A DNA stretch of 64,000 nucleotides from positions 42,489,956-42,553,955 of the forward strand of contig NC_035161.2 in the NCBI RefSeq assembly GCF_001659605.2. Direction: 5' to 3'. Of this stretch, positions 13,000 to 23,884 are shown one piece after another (the stretch's first letter is position 1; every line of letters starts with the position of its first letter). This DNA is from Manihot esculenta (lineage: Eukaryota; Streptophyta; Magnoliopsida; Malpighiales; Euphorbiaceae). The position numbers were made by a program, and so were the translations under genes. The notes beneath the pieces were generated by a model. It did not search any database, was not told where the DNA came from, and worked only from the letters and a program-made list of their open reading frames with translations.

Positions 13000-13770
13000 G
13001 TTTTCCAAGCTAGCACTGACTTTACAGTCACATTACTCTGCCCATTCTTTGGGTGCTTTTGGTTCCCTCATCCCTCTTGTCCTTTTTATTTTGTTTGTGC
13101 TTGTTTACACAATAATTCTTGTAGCGATTCTTGATTCACTACTAATTGATTGTACGAGTCAAATAGATCCAGGTATTGCTTCATTGGGATCGTTGAAAAT
13201 TATTCTGAAAAATATGAATAAAACTATGATTGAACTTCAAACGGGCGAATGAAAATGGTTAAAAATTTCTGAGAAAAGGACATGGTGAACCTAGAATGGA
13301 CTTGTTTTGCCTGGCGTTTACAATTGACTTAAACTATGAGGGTGATTGGAGGGATTTGATTTTCCCGATTCCGAAGGATAACTTTGTAGTAGTCGTTGAA
13401 GCTTTTTCTGGTACATTTCTTTCAATCATGGAAGGCAAAAGATGGGGCTCAATACGTTTCATAATCACCAAAAAGGAATATTAAGCGCTAATGCTCCTAC
13501 CCCGAGAAATGGTGATAGCGAACTACGCTTGCGAAACATTGAAATAATTTTGTCGAAGATTTTAAAAATAGCTGTCAAGTATTTTTCGTTATTTTTTATG
13601 CTTTATGGTTTTTACACAAATTAAGGAAATAATTAGATAATTTATATGTATAAAAGAATTAATACTTGATAGAATCTTTACATCTAAATATGTAACGAGC
13701 CTTTTTTTTTTTTTGAGAGAAAATGAGAGGGCCGCTCAAGCACCAATCCCCTCTGTCCTGCTAATTACCA
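13000..13770. other. 3' flank and intergenic DNA
   Basis: Follows the phosphatase gene. It probably includes its 3' untranslated region: 'AATAAAAC' near 13220 is a candidate polyadenylation context. The short plus-strand frames at 13049, 13296 and 13442 have no recognisable domain. Confidence 0.4.
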
Positions 13771-13776
13771 TAGAAC

Positions 13777-14045
13777 GTGCTAATCAACTCGCGTCCAATT
13801 AGAAATGCATTTCTGATTCTTCTAGCTACCCTAACTCTATTTTCCTACACCACCTATGGCCTCGTCGTCTTGGCTCTTAAAGCTGAAATCATCACTGACC
13901 AAGTCCCAACTCAATTTCTTGCTTCTTGGTTCAATTCTGATATAACTCCATGCCATTGGCATAATTACATCGTTAATTAGCGAGTCAACTCTCTCGTTCT
14001 CCCAAACAGAAGCCTTACTGATCTCCGTGTAACTTTGTTGACTTG
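13777..14045 (+). pseudogene. N-terminal fragment of an LRR receptor-like kinase
   Basis: The translation begins with a hydrophobic signal-like segment, then LVVLALKAEI, FLASWFNSDITPCHWH, a stop at 13978-13980, and in the same frame RVNSLVLPNRSLT. This is the start of a subfamily III LRR receptor-like kinase: signal peptide, LALKAAI, SW...D.TPCHWHG and RV.SL.LPNRSLTG, as in the At1g66830/At5g67280 group. The usual Cys pair is damaged, the frame is closed, and no further LRR or kinase sequence follows. It is a truncated duplicate of about 270 bp. Confidence 0.65.
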
Positions 14046-14301
14046 AATGGTGTAAAGGCGGCTTTTACCCTTTCTTCTTTTTTCTTTTTTTTTTTTTTCC
14101 CTTTTTTTATCATAGAATTTCTTTAATTTATAATTCGGTATAGTGTTAAAAAAAACACACATAAAATTACGTAAAAAGTTATGGATTGGCGGTTAGTACA
14201 AAAGAATAACATTCATAGGCACAACAATTTTATAAAGAATTGCATCTAAAGAAATTAGTTAACGAGTTGATCATCCGCTACCGAGATGAAAACATCTACA
14301 T

Positions 14302-15774
14302 CTAAGGGCTTGGAAGTGGGACAATATTGTCAAACACGTCCGAAGGGAAGTCATCGAAAAAGGTACTCCGACTTGCAGGATTCCTTCCTTCTCTCGCACC
14401 ATTCATGCAACTTGGAATCGGATCAAATAACGGTAGACCCAGGGAAAGTTGTGGTTCAAGCTCAGGCGCATCTACTGCTCCAAACACATTGAATAGCTCA
14501 GGATCTTCAAGTCTGGCCAACAGTTCCTGGCTTTCTGGAGAGAATGTAAGGTCTGGTTGGTATTCTGAGATTTGAGGGAAAGGATCTTGATCTTCCTTTT
14601 GACACTCCACTAGAACAAGATTTGCATCATAGCTAGACAACTCGTTATTGACAATATCTATATGGAATTGCACCGGAACCATAGAGATTGGCTCTGGGGT
14701 TTCAATGTAGGATGTCGACCACGATTGTGCCTTTGCAGATGACTCTTCCTCCATTGAGAAGTTGAACAATGGAGCCTTGACAGGAATTTTTTTTTTTTTT
14801 TTTTAAAGAAAAGTCAAAATTACATTTCATGCACAAGAATGATTCATTTGGCTCTAATTCAAGTTGCATTAGATACTAAAGATGATTGATATGAGACCTT
14901 CACGTTAGAAGCAGGACAAAGGTTATAAAAGATGACTAGAATTTTTTTCTATCGTTGTACTATCAATCTAGTTGAATTAGGATTATGCAAATTTCTATGA
15001 CCTTTCATTCAGTTAATAGATCAAATGCTTCCTATAGTCCACTAAAAAAACAGAAAACAGAACAAACTTTATTTTTTCCCCTTCAAATTAATGCTTCTTG
15101 ATTCTCCTGTGACCTTCCATTAAAACCCGCACTGATTAATCTAGTGTAGAAAATTAACCTGAAAGTAGTCATTACCCAGAGGTTGAATTAAGGCCAAGTA
15201 ATCCAATTTGTTTACCTGCAGAGTGGGAACATCAAGAAGAGGAACTTGCTTTTTAGGCTTCCGGGGCTTGGAGTTGGAGGAGGAGGAAGAGGAAGGAGTC
15301 GCTGAAGTCTGTAGAATCCTTGCTAGCCTTTTCTGTCTGCTGCTCCAGAAATTCTTCACATCATTATCAGTTCTCCCTGGCAAATAAGTCGCTATTTTGG
15401 CCCATTTGTTCCCAAACTGTGTCTGCAAATCTATCACTACTCTCTCTTCCTCCACTGAAAACTTGCACCCACTACACAATCGACACATCCATTAGCATCA
15501 AAATAAATTTGGAGGAAACGGCATGGCCAAAATCTTGAATGATTGCATGTGGATATAAAGAGACTATGGAAATATTAATTAATTACTTCTTCAAGTTGGG
15601 CCTAAGCTTGTTGACCCAACGGAGGCGACAGGATTTGCCGGTTCGCTGCAAGAGGCCTTTGGATCGAATGGAGCTCCAGTCACGAGCGCCATATTTCTCG
15701 ACATGATTCCTGAGCACCTCATCTTCCTCGGCTTTCCACGGCCCTTTCCTTATCTCGTCTCTCTTTCCTTCCAT
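14302..15774 (-). CDS. DUO1: R2R3-MYB transcription factor DUO1 (DUO POLLEN 1)
   Basis: Three exons on the minus strand, 15774-15587, 15471-15216 and 14775-14302, give 305 residues. R2 spans about residues 10-60 and R3 about 63-113, both with the expected Trp spacing. The sequence LRPNLKNGCKFS, completed across the first intron, carries the extra lysine at residue 66 that marks DUO1 proteins. The C-terminus is acidic, with SPESQELLARLEDP and the terminal FFDDFPSDVFDNIVPLPSP that resemble the activation region of Arabidopsis DUO1. In Arabidopsis DUO1 drives division and sperm-cell gene expression in the pollen germline. Exon 1 contains a miR159-like site (separate entry). The start is the first ATG before the R2 repeat. 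Oddities: the third exon's acceptor follows about 20 A residues rather than a pyrimidine tract, and a second possible exon-2 donor (CAG|GTTAAT) lies near 15167. Confidence 0.93.
15658..15678 (-). promoter_or_regulatory. miR159 target site within the DUO1 coding sequence
   Basis: On the DUO1 mRNA strand this 21-nt stretch encodes WSSIRSK in R2. Compared with the perfect complement of miR159a, I count three differences: two that would form G:U pairs and one A-for-C change near the centre. Arabidopsis DUO1 is a known miR159 target at the same R2 position, so conservation is expected. The microRNA sequence is recalled and pairing was done by eye. Confidence 0.75.
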
Positions 15775-16019
15775 TGTTTATTCTTACTCTTCTTTTGAAG
15801 ATGAAACGGAGTCAGAGATTTACTTGTATATCCTTTCTCTTCTCTTCGCTTCTCTTCTTTGTGTTTTTTATTATAATTTTTCAAAAAAAAAAAATTTCCT
15901 GTTGGCATTGGCGGTTTAGGCGGTTACTTCCACTACCCCCCACATTCGCAAGTTTCTCTAGTTCAAAAATTTATGAGAAATTACTTTTATGTCCTCTTTA
16001 ACCATTGGCTTGAAGTCCT

Positions 16020-16650
16020 TACTTGCTGCTATTGAGGCATTTATAGTTCTCCAGAATCGAAGCCCTCAGAAATAGTACCATCAATAATATCTAACTGGCT
16101 GGTATCAATTTTTCCATTTGCAGAACCTTTCTGATTCGTTCAACTACTCAAAACCAAAGTATTGCTTAAATCCTTGTTGGGACCAGTTGCTTGAACTGTA
16201 GCCTCTATAGGAGGTTGTTTGTCATTGTGACTTGACGTTGACAAGGAATTTAACTGGGATTCTGACTCTAGCATGCTGTCAACTGCATTGGGATCATGAT
16301 CACTATCAGGATTAGGTATCTCCTTATTAGGCATGCATGAGAAACCATTATGAATAGAGTAATCTTGCTTCCATTGTCTCTTTCTGGTCTTGTCGCTTCA
16401 GGCAAGCAGTTGCTTCCTTGGCAATTTGGTTCCAATTATAGCCAAATATCCTTTTCAGTCTCCTCTTTTGAAAGTAAAAACAGAAACTGGGCATCATCTT
16501 CTTATTCTTATCCCTCTTTTCTGATCAATTTCCATTTATTGTTCTGCAAATCAAGTTTCGATAATCCCCAGAATCAGACTTGGTATTGTTAGTAATTTTG
16601 CGAGGACGAGTTCTCATTGTGGATCGGAAAACTCAAAGCTGTTGGATTAT
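16020..16650 (-). pseudogene. Unidentified coding-like remnant
   Basis: Minus-strand frames have protein-like composition but are broken. One begins near 16628 with a basic MRTRPRKI segment. Another contains GYNWNQIAKEATACLKRQDQ (about 16445-16385). A 64-residue polar frame occupies 16334-16140. Stops and frame changes separate them. I do not recognise the family. It may be a decayed gene or exons of an unrecognised transcript upstream of DUO1. Confidence 0.25.
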
Positions 16651-19600
16651 TCGCCGAGATAGTGTTGCATAAATTGTTGGAGAGTTTAGTACAAATGATG
16701 GATGCAAAAGATGTGCGTTAGGGCGGTTGGTTATCCACTGAACCAACAAGGAGAAATTCTGCAGAGACTGCTCTTCCGAAGAGTCCTTTGATATCGTTCC
16801 CCAGTGAATTGATTTCTGAATTAATTAATTTAGAGTCTAGAGGTTGAACTCTAAAGATTTCTGATAAATAAATGATTTATCTCAATTAGATTATACTATA
16901 TCATATGATGAATTTAAGAAGACTCATGTTCCTCTCCCAATTTCTTTTGTTCATGTAAATAAAATAAATCTAATAAATAAAAATATCGAATTGACACATA
17001 CGTAGTGTTTTGGTGCCACACTGAAAAGATTAGAGAATCAAATTCTAGGTGCCTTGTTTTTTTTTTTAACAAAATGGGAGTGATAAGCTTTGGAAAATTG
17101 CTCATTTCTTTGTTATAATCAAGGCTAAGTATATTAACTGGAGAATCAAATACTTTTCAGTTATTTCTATTAAGCTTCTCGACTGGAATGATATGCCATT
17201 ACTAAATAAACAATTTAATTCAATTCAATTAAGTTGTACTTTAAGGACACCAATATAAATAAAATCAATAAATACGCTCCATATCGGCAATTGAATATAG
17301 TAGGCAATATGATGAGGGTAGATGGGCAAACTCAGGCACTAGCCTTCTCAATAGTTGTCCAGTTTTGACTCAGCTTTTATGAACTAATCTCATTAATCAT
17401 TTTTATTTTATTATACTTCATCCCTTTTTTTTTCCTTCTTACATTTTTACACTCTTTTATTAACTTTTTAATTATATTCATTTTAAATACATTAAATTAT
17501 TAAAAAATTAAAATAAAATAAAATTATAATAACTAATTTATATATTATTATAATTTAAAAAAATGAATAGTAATCTTAAAATAATCAAAAAAGAAAAAAA
17601 GGAATAAAAATTATAAATCAATGAGAGTAATTTTTTCAGTGCGTCTACACAAACATCATTAACTATAATTTTTCCTTCTTATTTTAGCTTATAAATGTTT
17701 ATACTTATATTTAAGTTTATCGAGGGACAAAGACGGGGAGAGGATAATTTTCCTGGGATATTTTCTAAAAGGAACTTCCACCTAGGTTTTTGTGAAGAAT
17801 GCAAGGGAAATTTCACTGTACAACAGTAAAATAGAATTTCAAACAGAAGCAAGGTCTTTCGGTGTACCAAGAAAGCTCGCTCGAAACAACAACAGCATTT
17901 TCAGTCCCCTTTCTGTAAACAACATCGATTCCCAAATACTGCATGCACCCTGAACTTCAGATAACTACTTTGAAGCTCCCGGCCACTGAAAATGGCAAAG
18001 CAATTTGCTATTAAATGCAATGCCAAACAACTAATAATACTAATAATAGACTCATCTGTGATAATGATAACCAACTTATGCAGAAAGTTTGAGCACCACA
18101 ATTCCCCTCAGCTTGTCAAAGCAGCTCAAGCCGTGTCAATTCTTAAATTTGCACCTAGATTTTCGAAGATAAAAGGTGAACTGTTCAGCAAATAAAAGCG
18201 TGGGCATTTACTGTTATGCTCCGCTACTGAGGTGAATAGCTCCAGCCTTCTATGATCACAGCTGCCTTACTGTAATTAACATAATTACAATCAAGTATTA
18301 AACCCTCTCTCTGCAATTAACGTAATTACAATCAAGTATTAAACCCTCTCTCTGCAAAATAACAGGATCTATGGAAAATGAATAATTTTAAACACCACTA
18401 GATTTAACCCCCCAAATTTTGTCTCAAAGACACATCAAAGCACCTGGAATTCCAAATTTACGAAAAATTAACAAGACAACAATAATCATTGATTATCCTG
18501 TTTATGCCTGACATAAAAGCAAGTATAATATGAAAGCAACTAGTTCTCACTGGAACAAATACAAATGCATGCCAAGCCAATTTTATCACAGCTTAACAAG
18601 AACCTTGGCTCCTCATGGTAGTTAAAATGTCTATCTGGACCATGAGGTGCAAACAGCCATAAGGCCCTATAATGCAAATTCATTGTTCAGAATATGTGAA
18701 ATAACCCCACCCCTTTTGAGCACCTATCTATATGTCTCAAGCTTAGAGATAAAAACTCCAACACCTTCATGAGTGACCTTGAGGATTGAACTAGAAACAT
18801 AGGATTTGAGAAATGGAAATATTTGCTGATTATACAACCATATATAACACAGAATGTTCTATCCTACAAAGCAAGCTGAGAATTTGAGAAAACTTGTCAG
18901 AAAAATTCACTTAAAAAAGCTTTCGCATGCTCCAAAGTCAGAAGAGAGCATACAAAAACGAGTCCTTGCCTCCATGCTTACTTCCACTATCTCATTTTTC
19001 TCATCATTCAATTATCTAGTTTAAGGGTAATTGTTAAAGTTACCAATAATCTGCACATATCAAGTAGAATCCTACTTAAATGACTCTTGTTGATCCTGGA
19101 CCACTCCTATGATCAATTGATGATAGCATAAGACTTTCAAACCCTGTGATTGATTGAACTGGTTACATCACTTGATTGTACAACTCATGAATACCATGCT
19201 GCACATAAGACTCGCACAACTTTCAAATAAGAAAAGATAGAATGACAGTGAATTGCCATGATAACCATGTCCAAAGTAAATAAGGATCCAACATGGTTCA
19301 TAGGTAAAATGTTATGACATTTCAGCCTGATCAAGTAACCACGCTCTTAAGTTTTCATTAACAGCAAGCTAATCTCTTGATACACCATAGAAAAGGAAAG
19401 GTAGGGTAGGGGGTGTTTAAACTTTTACTAGAACTATGTATCATGCAAATCCTTAGTTTGCTGTGCCAAAAACTACACAGCTTACTATTCCAAAACATAA
19501 CCAACTCAACTTTCAAAAGCATGTCTGGCTATTAAGAGCAATATTACACAACATCGCAGATACCTCAAATAACAACAATGCAGATATAAACGTGGACATC

Positions 19601-20340
19601 TATCAGAAGAACACAGACCAACTATTTGGGATACAGAGAGATTTCAACACATCAGGTAATGGGAAAAAACATATCTTATGAACTATCATGCAAAATAAAT
19701 GGTCTACAAAAGCATTTGATTTCATATTAACAGCAAAATTAAATGCTGATATTAAAATCTCTAACCATTAGATTGATAGTTCTTATGTACAAAGGCAGCC
19801 ACTCAAAAACATAGACTATAAAATTAACCCTTCAAACTTGCAGTGAGATCCTTGCTGCATAGAGAAAAGGCACAAAAAAAAGATATATTTGTTACCCTTT
19901 CATCTTTACAGGCTCATGATGTATCTATCATACTTTATGCTGGTGCCAAACTGTCAATAATTGGGAAGTCATCCACCTTCAAGTTCCCAGTTTACATAAA
20001 TGGATCATCTAACCCTGTATGAACAGCAGAATTCAATCGTCAACTCTAGAAAAGCCATTAAAGAATTAACTTGTAAAAAAAAGACGGTGCAAATAAGAAT
20101 TCCATGATCATGTGCTTGTTATTGCTTAAAAATCCATCCAATCAAGTAAGCCACCATCTTTCTTTGATGATATATATATATATATTTTATCATTGTTCTC
20201 CCGTTAGTAAGCTTCATAGAGATTAAGTCCCACAGAGTTCTCCACAAAAGCAACATTTACCAAATTTTCTTCCCCGTTCAGTGGCTTACTCATCTACCGA
20301 ACAAAAAAAAGTAGGGGGGAAAAAAAAAGGTCAACAGTTC
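16651..20340. other. Intergenic DNA without a recognised gene
   Basis: About 3.7 kb. The frames at 17679-18195 and 19463-19681 have no known domain. About 17950-20340 has lower AT bias than the flanks, so an unrecognised transcript or long untranslated region is possible. A 41-bp tandem duplication lies at 18274-18355 and a (TA)n run near 20169-20184. Confidence 0.4.
18274..18355. repeat. Tandem duplication of a 41-bp unit
   Basis: Two adjacent copies (18274-18314 and 18315-18355) differ at one base, A versus G. Each begins AATTAAC and ends CTCTCTCTGC. The near identity suggests a recent local duplication. Confidence 0.9.
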
Positions 20341-20347
20341 AGGAGCA

Positions 20348-21240
20348 TCAATATTGGACCTTTGGAGGAGTATCAGAAACTTTGTATACATCAGGCGTGA
20401 TGGAAGACAACCACAATCCAGGAAACAAGCACTGCAAAATCATATAGAAACAATGATCCATTAGCCATTCGAGTCTACAGTAATCTTAAGGACAGATATC
20501 ACATAAAGAAGCTGAATTTTCACGAACAAAACGAGTATGTAGAAACAAGAATGACTCACATCAAGTTGTTTCTGCACAAGCTTAGGTCTCTTCTTGGGCC
20601 TCCTCGCAGGCTTTGACCCAGTCAAGGCATAGACATCCTCTTCAATTTCCTCTTTGGTAAGCGGGATCGAGAGCTTTTGCTTCTTCTCCTTCTCATTCTC
20701 TTTCTTCTCAGCCACCTTCGCATCGTTAGCATTCCGTGATCGAGCCAACTCAGGGCGACTCGGTTCCTGAGCTTTGGTTTCAGGAGCGACGGCTCCACCG
20801 ATCTTCAGTGCACCTCCATTCCCATTTGAAGCCTTAGTCACGGCTCTTCTCGGCCTCAGATTCCATGTCTTCGTTATCGTTTCCTCCGCATCGTCCATAA
20901 CTGAGGTCTGATCCCCAGCATCCGCAGAATCTTCAGCGCACTTGCTGTGCTTAGTCCTGATGCGAATAAAGATCTTGGATTTCTTGTCGGAATTGTCAAC
21001 CGCAGTATCCACAGCCCCATATTTCTTCTCAGATTTCTCATTCATGCGATCGGGAAAAGCCACGGAGTTCCCAGTTTTCGCACCATCAGACTCGGCGGCG
21101 TCACGGTGGGGGGATTTGTGAGAGGAATCAGCAGCAAGCTTGCGGAAGCGGTGGTTGTTGGTGTGGTTCATGGACCATTTGAGATCCTGTAAGGGGAAGT
21201 TATGGAGAGGCTGATGAGATTTAAGAGTTGAAGAAGCCAT
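20348..21240 (-). CDS. DUF1639 family protein
   Basis: Two exons, 21240-20560 and 20431-20348, joined at GAT|GTGAGT and TTGCAG|TGC, giving 254 residues. N-terminal SHQPLHNFPLQDLKWSMN, central WNLRPRR, and C-terminal PLTKEEIEEDVYALTGSKPARRPKKRPK followed by CLFPGLWLSSITPDVYKV are the hallmarks of plant DUF1639 proteins. The function of this family is unknown to me; the basic stretches suggest a nuclear location (inference). The start at 21240 (MASSTLKSHQ) fits family N-termini. An in-frame ATG at 21309 would add 23 residues, and an SPHRDA hexapeptide would then occur twice. The likely Arabidopsis counterpart is At3g60410, inside the collinear interval. Confidence 0.9.
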
Positions 21241-21448
21241 GTCTGTGAATTTGATAGCGTCTCTATGAGGTGAAGTTTGGTGAGGTTTGGAGGCTGAAGG
21301 AAACACCATTGACCGAAATAAAGAGAGAAAAGCCTCTCTGTTCTCCGATCGCGTTTGAAGGTTGGTTGAAAGTAAGAAACTAAGGACCAAACAGAGACCA
21401 AGTGGGAGCAGAAACTGGTTTTGAATGAGGAAATAGCTTCAACGGAGG

Positions 21449-21520
21449 AAGCTCTTATCGGATTTGAACCGATGACTTACGCCTTACCATGGCGTTACTC
21501 TACTGAATTCTAAAAAGTCG
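21449..21520 (-). pseudogene. trnT-GGU: Plastid-derived tRNA-Thr(GGU) relic
   Basis: Minus-strand sequence retains the anticodon arm ACGCC-ATGGTAA-GGCGT with anticodon GGT, an AAGTC variable region and an intact T arm (ATCGG-TTCAAAT-CCGAT). It also retains part of the D arm (TTCAGTAGAGTAA). It matches chloroplast trnT-GGU as I remember it. The 5' acceptor strand has drifted (ACTTTTT against a 3' strand reading AAGAGC), and two bases of the D loop appear lost. It is therefore a nuclear copy of plastid DNA, not a working tRNA gene. It lies about 210 bp upstream of the DUF1639 start. Confidence 0.85.
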
Positions 21521-21849
21521 AGAGAATTGAAGAGAAAGAAACAGGGAGGAATCTAAACCCTAAGGCCAAAGCAATGGAAGAGAGTTGAGGAGAGGTGAGA
21601 GCGAGCATCTGCTGTGTGTGCAATGGAGGGGAGAAGAGTTTTGTAGTGCACTAATACCTCCAGAACTGGAACCAAAAGAAAAAGAAAAGATAAAAAAAAA
21701 AACCTATTTTATTTTATTTCAAATCACGATATTACCCCTGAGGGTTTTTACTTTCCGCTTCGACATTAATGGGTTAGTATTTGGTGGGTTCACTTCGAAT
21801 CCAACCAAACAAAAGTTAAAAATTCAATTTCAGATTTTTATTTTTTAAA

Positions 21850-23390
21850 AAAATATATTATTTTTATATAATAAAATTTATTTTTTAATTTTAAAAATTA
21901 TTTATTACATCTATGTATTTTTTAAAGTTTTTATTATAATTAAAATACTAAATTTTGTATATTTTAAATTATGAAAACACTATTTTATTATTAAAAATAA
22001 TATTATATTATATTAAAATTTAATTAGCCTTTAATAAAAACACACAAATTTAGTTAATCTAAAATTTAAAATTGAGTTTATTTAATAGGATTTAATTGAA
22101 TTTATTTTTAAATTTAAATACTTATTCCTAATTTAATGAAACTGATATGAATTCGATTAAGTGAGTTGAATTTTTTAGTCGATTTTTTATTATTTTTTTT
22201 ATATTTTATTTTTTAATATTTTAAAATTTAATTTTAGTTAGAATATAGTTTTTTTATATTATCAAAAAGATAATATTATTAATTAAATTTAATTCAATTT
22301 TATCAAAATTTTTTTAATTAGAATGGAATTAAAATAATTAAATTTTTTAAAAATTAAAATTAAAATTAAATTAAAATAAAATAAATATAAAATTAAATTA
22401 ATTCAATTTGATCTTGAATCAAATACTAATCACGACTTGCCGGTGGATGATTTTTAATTTTAAACAGATTCATTTTTTTATTTCATTTATTTAATAGCTC
22501 GTTACTAATATCTTCCTATTTTAATACACATGGTTGTTTAACGAATGCATCACTACACCGGTTAATGATACTAATTAAATATAATTATTTACTAATTTTA
22601 TATCAATAACATGAAAATTTATACAATATTACATAAAAAAAAATGCAATAGCACATATTAAATGTAATTTTTCATATTAATTATGAAAAATAATAAATAA
22701 ACTGCATTTAATAATTAATAGTGCATTCATAATTAATATAAAAAAGTATGAATGAAAATATAATTAAAAATGGTGAAAATTTTTAAGCATATTCGATCTA
22801 TATTCATTATAAATTTAAAAAATAGATTTAACTGATTTTTTTTTATATAAAAATCCACCAATTTATATTTTTAAAAATATATTGATTCAGGGTGAACTGT
22901 TCACAAGTGTTTTTCATAAAAATCCATTTCGTGGTATAAGTCCAAAAATACGTTATTATTGTTTCCTGCTGAATAGCTGTTGGATTATTTGAGTGACTCT
23001 TTACTTATTTAGGAACAATCTAACAGGAGAGAATCCTCGATGGAAACCAAAGCTGAATCTCATGCATGGATAGTAAACTTTTGGGTCCTACTTGCAGATG
23101 GTTCTGTTTATTATTTGTATTAGCAAATGAGAGCATTACCACTTGTAAAATTTGCTCCAAGTCTTCATCTTTCCTGCCACATGAATTAGGCCTAAATGGC
23201 TGCTGTTTGCCATTTCCAGGTATCAGGTGTCAGTATTAGAATTTAGAATATCCATTTCTAAACCTCTCCGCTTTTAAACCCGAGACTTCATATACCTGAT
23301 AACATCTCTTATTCTATCGGATTAAGCTGATTTGTTTATCAATATGCAATAATTGCTCTCACCTCTCTGCTGCAAAACGATGCAGAATTG
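21850..23390. other. AT-rich intergenic DNA
   Basis: Long A/T tracts and no coding-like sequence to about 22900, then less biased DNA to 23390 that may be the 3' region of the small membrane ORF. No RNA gene seen. Confidence 0.5.
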
Positions 23391-23395
23391 AGCTA

Positions 23396-23698
23396 TCAAA
23401 CAACAATATAACAGCCATGACAAGCACCAAATAAGGCCAGCAAGAAGATGAATACACCGAACATCAAGAGTCCCATATAAGAAATGACGTCAGAGTATGC
23501 TAGCTGCCGTTTAGCTCTAAAGAGGTGAATCTCTTCGTTGAAGGTTTTATCACTGCCACTGTGACATACTGCTTGCAATATCAGAAGCGTGGCTCCCTGC
23601 TGTAAAAAATTGGTGGGAATTTGCAAAGGTTCACCTCCGTATCTGGGAACTGCTATGTTCAGGGCCACAAAGGCCAGGAACAGGACAACGGAGAACAT
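23396..23698 (-). CDS. Small hypothetical membrane protein
   Basis: An ATG at 23698 opens a 100-residue frame. The N-terminus is hydrophobic (MFSVVLFLAFVALNIAV). A polar middle region contains two Cys-free basic segments, and a second hydrophobic helix (YMGLLMFGVFIFLLALFGAC) lies near the C-terminus, ending HGCYIVV. This pattern of two membrane helices flanking a short loop is protein-like. I do not recognise the family. It could instead be the last exon of a longer gene. It ends 187 bp upstream, in coordinate terms, of the mTERF stop codon and is on the same strand. Confidence 0.45.
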   Translation of the reverse strand: MFSVVLFLAFVALNIAVPRYGGEPLQIPTNFLQQGATLLILQAVCHSGSDKTFNEEIHLFRAKRQLAYSDVISYMGLLMFGVFIFLLALFGACHGCYIVV

Positions 23699-23884
23699 TT
23701 GATGCACTAATCACCCGACTATTTAGAAATAAAACTAAAAATAAAACGTTAATCCAGGAAGGTTAAAATGATGAATTTCTATATACAGATTCCAAAATTG
23801 TCACAAACAAAATCCCCATCTACACCGAAGTGCCAACAAGCTGCAGAGACTAAATCACTGCCTTTTCCATTCATCAGCTGGTGT

